Translations under genes and position numbers: made by a program
Part shown: positions 1 to 7,115 of the stretch, piece by piece
How the letters are laid out: each line of letters starts with the position of its first letter
Numbering within the stretch: position 1 is the first letter of the stretch
Virus record (IMG/VR): IMGVR_UViG_3300037430_000014
Span: 1 to 47,004 of that record
DNA length: 47,004 bases
Source: a virus
Direction: 5' to 3' (one strand)
Notes under the pieces: generated by a model
Seen by the model: the letters and a program-made list of their open reading frames with translations, nothing else
What the model was told of the DNA's origin: nothing
Database searches by the model: none

Positions 1-227
1 CGAATCCCACCCACTAGGCTGCTACCCTGCCGCGCGGTCAGTTCGAGCACGAGTCTCTCGGGTCCCCAGGAGGGCCATCTATGGGCCGTCGCTACACCGG
101 TCGATTCAACGCGAGCACGATCCCCGCAACCAACGCGATCGACGTCTTCGAGTACACCGCGCCCTCGACCGGCATCGCCAAGGTGGTGGAGTGCTGCTTT
201 GGCATCGTCGGCACGGCGAAGTTCGGG
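1..227. repeat. Terminal direct repeat, left copy
   Basis: These 227 bases recur at 46778-47004. The first 80 (end of the upstream reading frame, a TACCCT box, the Shine-Dalgarno site) are identical. The coding part differs at positions 128, 158, 161 and 170 only, all third codon positions and all silent. This fits a circular or terminally redundant genome assembled from two closely related variants, or a second, nearly identical gene copy in a longer molecule. Positions 1-17 read as the last codons (N-P-T-H-stop) of the gene that ends at 46794, which favours circularity. Confidence 0.9.
23..28 (+). promoter_or_regulatory. TACCCT box, possible -10 element
   Basis: TACCCT lies 52 bases before the ATG at 81, in the only gap between the end of the upstream structural gene and this gene. 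The same CTACnCT core recurs in other gaps (31229, 34341, 36369, 42883, 43174, 43296). No good -35 box is visible here, so a promoter role is inferred only from recurrence. Confidence 0.3.
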
Positions 228-584
228 GACGCGCAATCGGAGGGGATCAACGTGTCCTTCGTGCGCGGCAGCTCGGGCAGTACCAGCGGCTCGGGCGGCT
301 CGAGCTTGACGCCCGTCGCCCACGAGGACGGCGACGCGGCGGCCGACGGCGTGCTCGAGGCGCTCAACACGACCGTGATGGTCGCGGGCGGTGGCTCGGT
401 CACGACCTGTTGGGACGAACCCTTCTTCCTGCAACTCGGCTTCGCCTACCGGCCCAAGGACGGGATCGAGTGGTTCGTCTCGCCGTCCAACCGCTTCGCG
501 GTGCGCCTGCCGGTCGGCCCTGCGACCGTGCTCACGACCATAGTGGCCGGGCACTTCACGTTCGAGGAGATCGGCGGCGCGTAG
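81..584 (+). CDS. Small structural protein, beta-rich, probable virion surface or fibre component
   Basis: The 167-residue product has no catalytic motif. It resembles, from memory, a widespread family of uncharacterised phage proteins of 130-170 residues that begin M-G-R-x-Y and carry a Gly/Ser-rich SGSGGS loop followed by N-T-T and G-G-G turns; both signatures are visible (residues 68-76 and 96-105). Alternating hydrophobic residues suggest beta strands. The start is well supported: AGGAGG at 68-73 sits seven bases upstream of ATG. It lies between two related large structural genes (44920-46794 across the junction, and 610-2166), so a shared particle role is likely. The first 49 codons are duplicated at the right end of the window with silent changes only, so the protein is under purifying selection. 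Confidence 0.7.
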   Translation: MGRRYTGRFNASTIPATNAIDVFEYTAPSTGIAKVVECCFGIVGTAKFGDAQSEGINVSFVRGSSGSTSGSGGSSLTPVAHEDGDAAADGVLEALNTTVMVAGGGSVTTCWDEPFFLQLGFAYRPKDGIEWFVSPSNRFAVRLPVGPATVLTTIVAGHFTFEEIGGA

Positions 585-609
585 GCGACCCCGGTAGGGG
601 CGCGCCGTC

Positions 610-2166
610 GTGGTCGATCAGATCGCGGTCGTCACGTTCACGACGCCGGCGGCGACCGGCCTCCTGTCCGTCACCTCGCCGCTGATCACCGAGGCGTTCT
701 CGGCGGCGCTCCTGATCTTCACCCGCGAGGAGTCGGACGGCACCGACAACAGCCATGCGGTGCTGGGCTATGGGTTCATCGCGCCCGACGGCGCGACGCC
801 GCCCAACGCCTCCATCTGCATCCAGATCGACAACTCCTCGACGCGCACCACGCCCGACGCGAACACCGTGCACGATGGCGGGGGCGGGGCGAACGCGCTG
901 AGCGCGGCCAACGGGGTCGGCACGACCCTCGTGATCGGCGCGAGCTACAACGCCTCGGTCGCGGGCGGGGTACAGCTCAACTTCACGGTCGTCAACCTCA
1001 CGGGCGGCCCGGCCGGCGGCCCCGTGCGGGCGAAGTGCACCGCCATCCTGTTCGCGGGCCTCGCGCGAGCGCACGTGAACCAGTGCACCTCGTCGGTGGG
1101 CGGCACCGCCGAGGCCGTGGGCGACACCGTCAACTTCCGGCCGGACCTGGTCTTCTTCTCGGCGTCCGACGCGGCCTCGACCACCAACCACGCCGACGGC
1201 CTCGTGACGCTTGGGGTCGCGATCGACCGTGCCGGCGCGCCCCAGGTCTCGAGCTACATCAACTTCGACGACGCGACCGAGCCGACCGACGCGGACGGGG
1301 TCGCGCACACGGCGAAGTGCTACTCCCACCAGCTCCCGATCGTGGCGCGCACGGCGGAGTCGGTGACGTGCGCGATCACCGCCACGGGCTTCACGCTGAC
1401 CTCCAGCGCGGGCTCGCCCGACGCCAACTACCTCGCGCTCAAGTTCACCTCGAGCGCGGTGCGCCTTGCCTGCGCCCAGCACGCGGTGGCGGCCGCGACA
1501 GGGCCGCAAGCGTTCAACGCCTTCACGTTCACGCCCGACTTGGTCGTGGGCATGGTGGTGCCGCTCGCCGCCGCCGACTCCCAGACCGACGGGCCGACGG
1601 CATCGGCGGGCGGGTACTTCGTGACAGGGCGCTACGGCTCGAGGGCCTACACGGTGCACGCCGAGGAGGGGAAGACCGTCGGGGCGGCGGCCTCGTTCAA
1701 CACGCACACGCGCCAGGAGGACGTGGCCCTCCTGCTCTACAACCACACCGGCACGATCATCCAGCGGGCGACCTGGACCGGGGCGAGCGGCGCGGGTGGG
1801 TTCATCCTCGACTTCTCGGTGGCGAGTGCGGTCTCGCGCATGATGGCCCTTGGGATCCAGCTCCAGCCGCAGGGCGCGCGCAAGGGGGGTAGGCGGCCGC
1901 GGAAGATCGTCACGCGGGCGGCAGCCCCTCGGGCGGGACGCGCGAGCGTAGGCCGTCCTGGAGCGTCCAGGCTGCACCTCTTCCGGGCCTGGTTCCGCCG
2001 CCGGGCCGAGCAGCTCGAGGCGCTCTTCTACCGCCGGCCGCCGATCCCCAACTCCGTGCCCGAGCCCGAGGACGTGCCGGAGGGCGCGATCGGGGACAGC
2101 GCGATGGGCGGATCGGACCGCGGATCGAACGCTCAGGCTGGCTCGGAGGACGGCGCGACGAGATGA
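610..2166 (+). CDS. Large structural protein with basic C-terminal region, paralogue of the 44920 gene
   Basis: The 518-residue protein looks like a virion surface protein. Residues 1-420 are rich in Thr, Ala, Val and Gly with alternating beta-type periodicity and two similar halves (DLVFFSASDAA and DLVVGMVVPLAAA both follow an F-x-P-D turn). Residues 425-475 are Arg/Ala-rich and probably disordered. The end carries IGDSAMGGSDRGSN, almost identical to the end of the protein encoded at 44920-46794, so the two are paralogues or share a tail-anchoring module. Start is GTG at 610 with a weak upstream site (GGTAGGGG). It follows the small structural gene by 25 bases and its stop overlaps the next gene's ATG. 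No enzyme motif is visible. Receptor-binding or capsid-decorating roles are both possible. Confidence 0.65.
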   Translation: MVDQIAVVTFTTPAATGLLSVTSPLITEAFSAALLIFTREESDGTDNSHAVLGYGFIAPDGATPPNASICIQIDNSSTRTTPDANTVHDGGGGANALSAANGVGTTLVIGASYNASVAGGVQLNFTVVNLTGGPAGGPVRAKCTAILFAGLARAHVNQCTSSVGGTAEAVGDTVNFRPDLVFFSASDAASTTNHADGLVTLGVAIDRAGAPQVSSYINFDDATEPTDADGVAHTAKCYSHQLPIVARTAESVTCAITATGFTLTSSAGSPDANYLALKFTSSAVRLACAQHAVAAATGPQAFNAFTFTPDLVVGMVVPLAAADSQTDGPTASAGGYFVTGRYGSRAYTVHAEEGKTVGAAASFNTHTRQEDVALLLYNHTGTIIQRATWTGASGAGGFILDFSVASAVSRMMALGIQLQPQGARKGGRRPRKIVTRAAAPRAGRASVGRPGASRLHLFRAWFRRRAEQLEALFYRRPPIPNSVPEPEDVPEGAIGDSAMGGSDRGSNAQAGSEDGATR

Positions 2167-2399
2167 TGGGCGCCGCCATGGTGATGCTTCCGAAGCACGA
2201 GGAGTTCACGCGCGCGCTGCGCCCGCTGACGCCGCCGGAGAAGCTCCTCGGCAACGGGAAGGCGATCGAGCTCGACGCGGCGGACCTCGCGTACCTTGAG
2301 AAGCTGTACCCGCAGCCGCCTTACTCGCTGTTCTCGTGGTTCCCCAACCTGCTCAACTGGGGCCCGCCGCCTCCCGCTGGTTGGCTCGATCTCCCATGA
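2163..2399 (+). CDS. Small hypothetical protein
   Basis: This 78-residue product is not recognised. It has an acidic, helical middle (ELDAADLAYLEKLYPQ) and an aromatic/proline-rich C-terminus. It starts with ATGATG overlapping the stop of the preceding structural gene, and ends in a four-base ATGA overlap with the next gene, so it is coupled on both sides. Existence as a gene is supported by this tight coupling and by lack of a competing frame. It could be a small virion or morphogenesis factor; function unknown. Confidence 0.6.
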   Translation: MMGAAMVMLPKHEEFTRALRPLTPPEKLLGNGKAIELDAADLAYLEKLYPQPPYSLFSWFPNLLNWGPPPPAGWLDLP

Positions 2400-2656
2400 A
2401 CTTCTCGCGCCGCGGACTCCTCGGGCTCGCGCTCGGCCTGCCCTTCGCGCTCAGGCAGACGAAAGCGCTCGAGTTCATGGGCGTGCCGCTCGAGCGCGAG
2501 CGACTCGACGTCCTCAGGCCCTACGCGAAGAACATCGACGAGTGGGTAGCTGCGAACCTTCCGGAGCACTCGATCGGCCTCTACATGGACTTCATGGAGA
2601 ACGTGAGCCCGACGTACGTCAACCGGGACGGGATGGCGGCCTTCCTGAGGAGCTAA
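2396..2656 (+). CDS. Small exported protein with twin-arginine-like signal
   Basis: The 86-residue product begins with SRRGLLGLALGLPFAL, a positively charged twin-arginine motif followed by a hydrophobic stretch, and has a possible cleavage site after TKA (residues 22-24). This resembles a Tat signal peptide; a Sec signal with two arginines is the alternative. The mature part is about 60 residues, acidic, with no motif I recognise. The ATG at 2396 overlaps the previous stop (ATGA). An export signal on a phage protein between structural and packaging genes is unusual. It may act at the membrane in lysis or superinfection control, but nothing in the sequence proves that. Confidence 0.6.
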   Translation: MNFSRRGLLGLALGLPFALRQTKALEFMGVPLERERLDVLRPYAKNIDEWVAANLPEHSIGLYMDFMENVSPTYVNRDGMAAFLRS

Positions 2657-3085
2657 ATGCCGGCCTACCGCGTCTGGTACCACAAGGTCTACGAGGGGGT
2701 CGACTGGATCCCGCTCGACCGCTTCGTGAAGGCCAACCGCGACGCCTTCCAGGCGGCCGACATCATCGACATCGACATCCGCATCTTCGATGCGCGCTTC
2801 CGTGACCGAGACGTGGTCTTCGAGCGCCTCGCGATCTCGCCCGGCGCGGGCGTCCTCGGACCGATCTTCAACACGCTGCAGGTCGATGGCTTCTGGACGC
2901 CTGGCCCCCCGGGGTACAACAGCCGGCACACGCTCTCGGCCGTGAGCTTCGCGGCCTTCATCGTGCCCTTCGTGCCCGAGCCGCAGCACCACTACCGGAC
3001 CGAGATCGCGCTCAACACGGTCGCCGAGGGGCGCGTGTACTCGGTGCACGACTACGAGGTGATGTCGGTGTTCTCCGAGCCGTGA
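2657..3085 (+). CDS. Hypothetical protein
   Basis: The 142-residue product is not recognised. It looks like a compact alpha/beta protein with a central strand-rich part (AADIIDIDIRIFDARFRDRDVV split across residues 34-55) and many aromatic residues. Its ATG directly follows the TAA of the preceding gene, and its stop overlaps the GTG of the next gene, so it belongs to the same operon leading into terminase. There is no membrane segment or catalytic signature. Confidence 0.65.
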   Translation: MPAYRVWYHKVYEGVDWIPLDRFVKANRDAFQAADIIDIDIRIFDARFRDRDVVFERLAISPGAGVLGPIFNTLQVDGFWTPGPPGYNSRHTLSAVSFAAFIVPFVPEPQHHYRTEIALNTVAEGRVYSVHDYEVMSVFSEP

Positions 3086-3390
3086 AGGGCAAGAAACGCT
3101 CCCGCGTCGAGCGCCTGCTCGGCAAGGCCCGCACCGCGGGCATGGACACGCTGAGCGCCTCGGAGCGTCGCCAGCTACGCAAGGGACTCGGCCACGCCTC
3201 GGGCCAACCCTGGAGACTTCCTGGACGGCAGGGCAGCCGGGAGGTCAAGCTGCTCACAGGCAAGCTGAAGGACGCACCCGATGGCATACCGCAAGGGCCC
3301 GAAGAAGAACGAGCCGCGCAAGCGGACGAAGCAGGAGCGGTTGACGCCCTTCGTGCAGAAGCTGCTCGAGACGGCAATCGCGTGCGGTAA
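3082..3390 (+). CDS. Hypothetical basic protein overlapping terminase small subunit
   Basis: The 102-residue product begins at a GTG that overlaps the previous stop (GTGA). Residues 1-60 are basic and look like genuine protein (SRVERLLGK, LSASERRQLRKGL); the last 37 codons overlap the start of the small terminase gene in another frame and are Ala/Glu-rich. An overlap of 110 bases is longer than elsewhere in this genome. Either the gene is real and overlapping, or the terminase starts later. Without it, about 195 bases would be empty in a tightly packed operon. Confidence 0.45.
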   Translation: MKGKKRSRVERLLGKARTAGMDTLSASERRQLRKGLGHASGQPWRLPGRQGSREVKLLTGKLKDAPDGIPQGPEEERAAQADEAGAVDALRAEAARDGNRVR

Positions 3391-3859
3391 CCACTTCTCG
3401 ACAGCCTGCAAGGCCGCGGGCGTCCGAGAGGAGACCTTCGAGAACTGGCTCGACAAGGGCACGCGCGGGGATCCGAAGTACGTGGCCTTCGCCAAGGCGA
3501 TCGAGAAGGCCGAAGCCGACAGCGAGGCGCTCGCCGTCGACATCATCCGCGCCGCCGCGACCGGGCTCGTCACGTCCGAGCGGTTCATGGACTCGGACGG
3601 GTTCACCTCGACGAAGACCACCGAGGTCAAGGACTGGCGCGCCGCCGCCTGGCTCCTCGAGCACCGCTTCGGGATGCGCTGGGCGGCTGCGCGGAAGCTG
3701 AAGTTCTCCGGCGCGCTCTCGACGCGGCAAGAGGTGATCGTGCACGACGCTGGCGACGCGGGCGACATGGTCGAGTTCGACGACGAGGGGAACCCGGTGA
3801 TCATCGGCGACGAGAACGACTACGAGGGGCCGGAGAGCGACGAGGAGGGCGAGGAGTGA
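3281..3859 (+). CDS. terS: Terminase small subunit
   Basis: The 192-residue protein is the likely DNA-recognition subunit of the packaging motor. Residues 20-75 contain the typical small-terminase pattern: a helix-turn-helix (ACKAAGVREETFENWLDKG) followed by an acidic helix with AFAKAIEKAEAD, as in many phage TerS proteins. The C-terminal 40 residues are strongly acidic, as in tails that contact the large subunit. An AAGGA site lies about nine bases before ATG 3281. One small gene separates it from the large terminase. The assignment rests on the HTH pattern and the position next to terL. Confidence 0.8.
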   Translation: MAYRKGPKKNEPRKRTKQERLTPFVQKLLETAIACGNHFSTACKAAGVREETFENWLDKGTRGDPKYVAFAKAIEKAEADSEALAVDIIRAAATGLVTSERFMDSDGFTSTKTTEVKDWRAAAWLLEHRFGMRWAAARKLKFSGALSTRQEVIVHDAGDAGDMVEFDDEGNPVIIGDENDYEGPESDEEGEE

Positions 3860-4119
3860 GGGACCAATCGAAGGGCCTGAAGAGCCGGATCGCCGCGCGC
3901 GACGAGAAGGGCCAGATGCAGGAGGACCGCCAGCTTCTGGCCGAGCTCGAGCTCGCCAACGTCGCCTACGACTGGGAGAAGGACGTGCTCGAGGAGGTGA
4001 GCCGGCGCCTCTACCACGAGCAGCGCGCGCTTTTCGAGCACCAACGACGCTCGGCGCGCGAGATCATCGGCAGGCGCCGCGGGCGGCCGGGACCGCCGCG
4101 CATCGCCGACGACGAGTGA
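3856..4119 (+). CDS. Small hypothetical protein between terminase subunits
   Basis: The 87-residue charged product is predicted to be almost entirely helical (QEDRQLLAELELANV, VLEEVSRRLYHEQRALFE), with an Arg-rich C-terminus. It starts with GTG overlapping the small terminase stop and ends in a GTGA overlap with the large terminase. It may act with the packaging complex because of this position; no family is recognised. Confidence 0.65.
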   Translation: MRDQSKGLKSRIAARDEKGQMQEDRQLLAELELANVAYDWEKDVLEEVSRRLYHEQRALFEHQRRSAREIIGRRRGRPGPPRIADDE

Positions 4120-6551
4120 GCTCGCCGCTCTCGATCTCGCGCCAGTACCACGCGCATGGCGCGATCAAGTACCTGTTCCGCTGGTTGAACGGCACCGAGA
4201 TGCCGCCCGAGGAGGCGATGATCGTCGGGCCCGCGGGCTGCGTTGCGGGCGAGACGGAGCTGTGGGATCCGATAGCTGGGCGTGGACGCCGGATCGACGA
4301 ACTGTGCAGGAGTGGAACTAGGCCGTGGGTGCAGACGCTCAACGGCCCTGAGCTCGCCACCGTCCCCTTCATGAAGGGGATTGCCCCGCTCTATCGCGTC
4401 ACGCTGGCGTCTGGGGCTTCGTGCCTGGCAACAGCCGACCATCGCTTCCTCGCGCGCGGCCCTTCGTCGTGCCGGGTCTACGTCCGAGTTTCCGACCTCG
4501 AAGCGGGGATGGCCCTCGCTTCGTTCCCGTCAGCTCGTGCCGCAGGTGCTCTCCGTTCGACGAGAACAGCTCCAGGTTCTCCGGACGGTTGTCACAACGA
4601 ACGCCGTTCACGTGATGAACGACCTCTTTTCGCGCCAGGGCGCGGCCGAGCTTCTTCTCCATCACCAGACGATGCTCGCGGACGCAGCCCTTGTTGTTCG
4701 CTTCTGGATGCTCAGGCTTCCACACGAGAACGTAGTCATCCGCATCGCGGTGTCGCCCGCCCCGCCAGGCTGGATTCAAAGGACCAACCTTCGACCGTCC
4801 CCGCATCTTCGGCCGCTTGCTCCTATCAATCTGGATCCCGTGGCGCTTCAAGTACTCTGCAACCCGACCAAGCGACGTGCCACCTACGGCCTGGGCAATC
4901 ACGGCCAGGGTCGCACCCTCGCGAGCGAGTCGCACCACCGTGGCGTGATGCCTGTGACACGCAGACTCAGGCCCCTTTCGCGTCTTCGAGTCCATCGCCT
5001 GATTCTACGCTTCTGTGGGACGAGATTGTTGATATCCGCTACGAACGGACAGACGCATACTTTGATTTGAGCGTGCCCGTCGCTGGGCATTATGTTGGCG
5101 ACGGCATTTACAGTTCAAACACAGGAAAGTCATTGGGCGTGGGCAAGTTTATTTGGGGCTTCATGTCGCGGTGGCCTGGCACGCGCGTGCTCGTCCTGCG
5201 CAAGACGCGCGTCTCGCTCAATGACTCGTGGCTCGACACCTTCGAGAACGAGGTGCTGTTCCCGAGCCACCCCGCCGTTGGGACGCTGCAGCGCCAGAAC
5301 CGCACGCGCTACACGCACGAGAACGGCTCCGAGCTGATCCTCGCGGGCATGGATCAAAAGCGGCGGCTTTTCTCGACGCAGTACCACATCATCTACGTCA
5401 ACGAGATGACCGAGCTCACGGAGCAGGAGTGGATGAGCCTGCACCGCGCGTTGCGCCGCCCTGGCGGGCCGGGCTGGCACCTCTTGATCGGCGACGCGAA
5501 CCCCGATGCCGAGTTCCACTGGGCCAACCGTCGCTTCCCCGACCCGATGCCGTACGGGAAGCGCCGCGCGACGCGCTCGGGCCGCATGCGGATCCTGTCC
5601 TGGCACAAGGACAACCCGATGCTGTCGGAGAGCGAGCAGGGCCGCCAGTACCTGCACCGGCTCGATAAGCAGCTCGTCGGGCACATGCGCGACCGGCTCT
5701 TCCTCGGCCTGTGGCGCACGGCCTCGGGCCTGATCTACCCGATGTACAACTCGCGTGTGCACCTCCAGACCGGGCGCCTCGCCTGGCAGATGGACGCCTT
5801 CGACAAGCCGCTCCGCGGCGAGCCGGTGACGCTCGAGCTACCCGACCTTGGCTACTCGACCGAGCTCAACTGGTTCGACGGCGGGGTCGACTTCGGATGG
5901 ACGAAGCCCGGCGCGCTCGAAATCTGGGGGCACGACTCCGAGAAGCGCGGATTCCGCACCGCCGAGGTATACCGCAAGGGCAAAGACCTCGATTGGTGGG
6001 GCGACTGGGTCGCGGACCTCTACGAGGAGTTCCGAATGCGCTACGTCGTCGCCGACTCGGCCGAGCCGCGCTCGATCGAGCACTTGAACGACCACCTGGC
6101 CGAGCGCGGGGTGCCGCGGATCGTGCGCGGGGTCGAGAAGCCCAAGCGCAAGATCATCATGTTCAACGCCGTGCGCGAGGCGATGCGCGCGAAGCACGAC
6201 GGCGTGCCCTCGTTCTTCCTCCTGCGCGACTCGCTCCGCGGCGGGCGTGACCCGGACCTCGACAACGACTCCATGCCCTGCACGCTGGAGGAGGAGATCC
6301 CGGGCCTCGTGGTCGCGAGCCCGCGAGAGACGGAACGGGGCGAAGTACACTTCGAGGAGGAAGACGAGGCGTGTCCCAACCACGGCTGCGACGCGGCCGG
6401 CTACGAGCATCTCGAGGCATGGAAGAAAGACCTGAGCAAGCGCAAGGACCGGCCGGAGCGCCCGATCGAGGCGGCCTTCGAGGCCCTGAAGGAGTCGGCC
6501 TACGACCTGGCGAAGAAAGAGCGCCTCTCGCGCGGGGAGGACCGCGACTAG
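4116..6551 (+). CDS. terL: Terminase large subunit interrupted by an intein
   Basis: This 811-codon frame encodes the ATP-driven DNA packaging motor and nuclease. The Walker A motif is split: GPAG (residues 38-41) is followed by a 294-residue intein (42-335), then TGKS (336-339). Removing it gives a 517-residue protein, normal for TerL. Downstream are a Walker B-like segment (IIYVNE, 425-430), a coupling segment (GDANPD), and nuclease acidic residues in VDFGW (Asp592) and VVADSAEP (Asp647). The GTG start overlaps the previous stop. Until the intein splices out, the ATP-binding loop is broken, so packaging should depend on splicing. Codons right after the intein are richer in A/T than the rest of the gene. 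The identification as TerL is firm. Confidence 0.93.
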   Translation: MSSPLSISRQYHAHGAIKYLFRWLNGTEMPPEEAMIVGPAGCVAGETELWDPIAGRGRRIDELCRSGTRPWVQTLNGPELATVPFMKGIAPLYRVTLASGASCLATADHRFLARGPSSCRVYVRVSDLEAGMALASFPSARAAGALRSTRTAPGSPDGCHNERRSRDERPLFAPGRGRASSPSPDDARGRSPCCSLLDAQASTRERSHPHRGVARPARLDSKDQPSTVPASSAACSYQSGSRGASSTLQPDQATCHLRPGQSRPGSHPRERVAPPWRDACDTQTQAPFASSSPSPDSTLLWDEIVDIRYERTDAYFDLSVPVAGHYVGDGIYSSNTGKSLGVGKFIWGFMSRWPGTRVLVLRKTRVSLNDSWLDTFENEVLFPSHPAVGTLQRQNRTRYTHENGSELILAGMDQKRRLFSTQYHIIYVNEMTELTEQEWMSLHRALRRPGGPGWHLLIGDANPDAEFHWANRRFPDPMPYGKRRATRSGRMRILSWHKDNPMLSESEQGRQYLHRLDKQLVGHMRDRLFLGLWRTASGLIYPMYNSRVHLQTGRLAWQMDAFDKPLRGEPVTLELPDLGYSTELNWFDGGVDFGWTKPGALEIWGHDSEKRGFRTAEVYRKGKDLDWWGDWVADLYEEFRMRYVVADSAEPRSIEHLNDHLAERGVPRIVRGVEKPKRKIIMFNAVREAMRAKHDGVPSFFLLRDSLRGGRDPDLDNDSMPCTLEEEIPGLVVASPRETERGEVHFEEEDEACPNHGCDAAGYEHLEAWKKDLSKRKDRPERPIEAAFEALKESAYDLAKKERLSRGEDRD
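4239..5120 (+). mobile_element. Intein in TerL Walker A motif, with antisense endonuclease insert
   Basis: The element runs from Cys42 to Asn335 of the terL frame. Block A is CVAGETEL. Block B is ATADHRF with Thr106 and His109. Block F is YFDLSVPVAGHYVGDG, and the end is IYSSN followed by Thr as the +1 residue. The residue before the last Asn is Ser rather than the usual His. N- and C-terminal splicing parts are about 98 and 37 residues. Between them (about residues 140-298) the sense translation is Arg/Ser/Pro-rich and unlike any endonuclease, because the opposite strand encodes an HNH protein. The sense frame nonetheless stays open throughout. Splicing competence is inferred from the conserved blocks. 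Confidence 0.9.
4399..4995 (-). CDS. HNH homing endonuclease encoded antisense inside the intein
   Basis: The 198-residue protein is a full-length HNH endonuclease of the type found free-standing in phages. Residues 15-55 form a helix-turn-helix-like DNA-binding part (TLAVIAQAVGGTSLGRVAEY). Residues 85-100 have the usual DDYVLVWKPEHP lead-in. The HNH core is 105-155: VREHRLVMEKKLGRAL, EVVHHVNG (His127, His128, Asn130), CDNRPENLEL (Asn136, Asn140). The tail is basic. The core maps to about 4531-4698, just outside the N-terminal splicing domain; only the tail overlaps block B. ATG 4995 lies close to the start of the C-terminal splicing domain (about 5010). No strong Shine-Dalgarno is visible. 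It would cut intein-less terL alleles, by analogy with known homing nucleases. Confidence 0.88.
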   Translation of the reverse strand: MDSKTRKGPESACHRHHATVVRLAREGATLAVIAQAVGGTSLGRVAEYLKRHGIQIDRSKRPKMRGRSKVGPLNPAWRGGRHRDADDYVLVWKPEHPEANNKGCVREHRLVMEKKLGRALARKEVVHHVNGVRCDNRPENLELFSSNGEHLRHELTGTKRGPSPLRGRKLGRRPGTTKGRARGSDGRLLPGTKPQTPA

Positions 6552-6565
6552 CGCTCGCCGACGTC

Positions 6566-7069
6566 GTGCGGATGCCGGCGGGCGAGGCGAAGCTCGGAGC
6601 CGACCGCTGGAACTTCATCGTGGACCCCGCGGTTGCCCAACCATCGGACCTCCTGCGCGACGCCGTGACCGTCCTGGTCGAGAACGCGATCCTGTGGCTC
6701 CGCCACGAGCGGCGGCGCGCGCACATCTGGGTCACCGGGCACAGTCAGACCCTGACGCACCCGGATCGGTTCCCGCGCGAGATCGCCGTCTGGGGCGTCC
6801 CCAAGGACGAGGCGACCTTTGCCATGCATCACGTCCAGTTCTGGCCCCTCAACCCGAACATGATCATCGGGCCCGGCGGGGTGCCGCGGGAGGCCCCCGC
6901 CTTCTTCCTCGCCCTGGAGCTCGCCTGCGCGACGCTCGGGGCGAAGCGCGTGCGGGTCTTCGGCTCGCACTCCTGGCGCGCGCCCGAGGAGCGCTGGCAG
7001 CGTTGGACGCTGGCTCAGTGCGTCCGGATCGGCGGCGCGCGCGGGGTCGAGATCGAGCGCATCCGGTAG
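6566..7069 (+). CDS. Hypothetical protein, possible Rossmann-like nucleotide or sugar-binding domain
   Basis: The 167-residue product starts at GTG 6566 or ATG 6572; 14 bases separate it from the terL stop. It has two hydrophobic strands (HIWVTGHSQ, and AKRVRVFGSHSW) and a helix LALELACATLGAKRV. That last pattern resembles the A-x-x-x-G-A-K/R-R-I/V-x-L-x-G segment of a Rossmann-like phage protein group related to DUF115/MptE. The resemblance is from memory and weak. It is a cytosolic protein without a membrane segment, located between the terminase and a run of small basic proteins. Confidence 0.6.
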   Translation: MRMPAGEAKLGADRWNFIVDPAVAQPSDLLRDAVTVLVENAILWLRHERRRAHIWVTGHSQTLTHPDRFPREIAVWGVPKDEATFAMHHVQFWPLNPNMIIGPGGVPREAPAFFLALELACATLGAKRVRVFGSHSWRAPEERWQRWTLAQCVRIGGARGVEIERIR

Positions 7070-7115
7070 CCGAGGCCACTTGAACCAGGGTGACGGCGGG
7101 AGCAGACTGCCGGCC

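Noticed and set aside
4381-5070. 229-codon plus-strand frame within the intein
   Set aside because: Translation shows no intein or nuclease motif; it is a third-frame shadow in stop-poor DNA.
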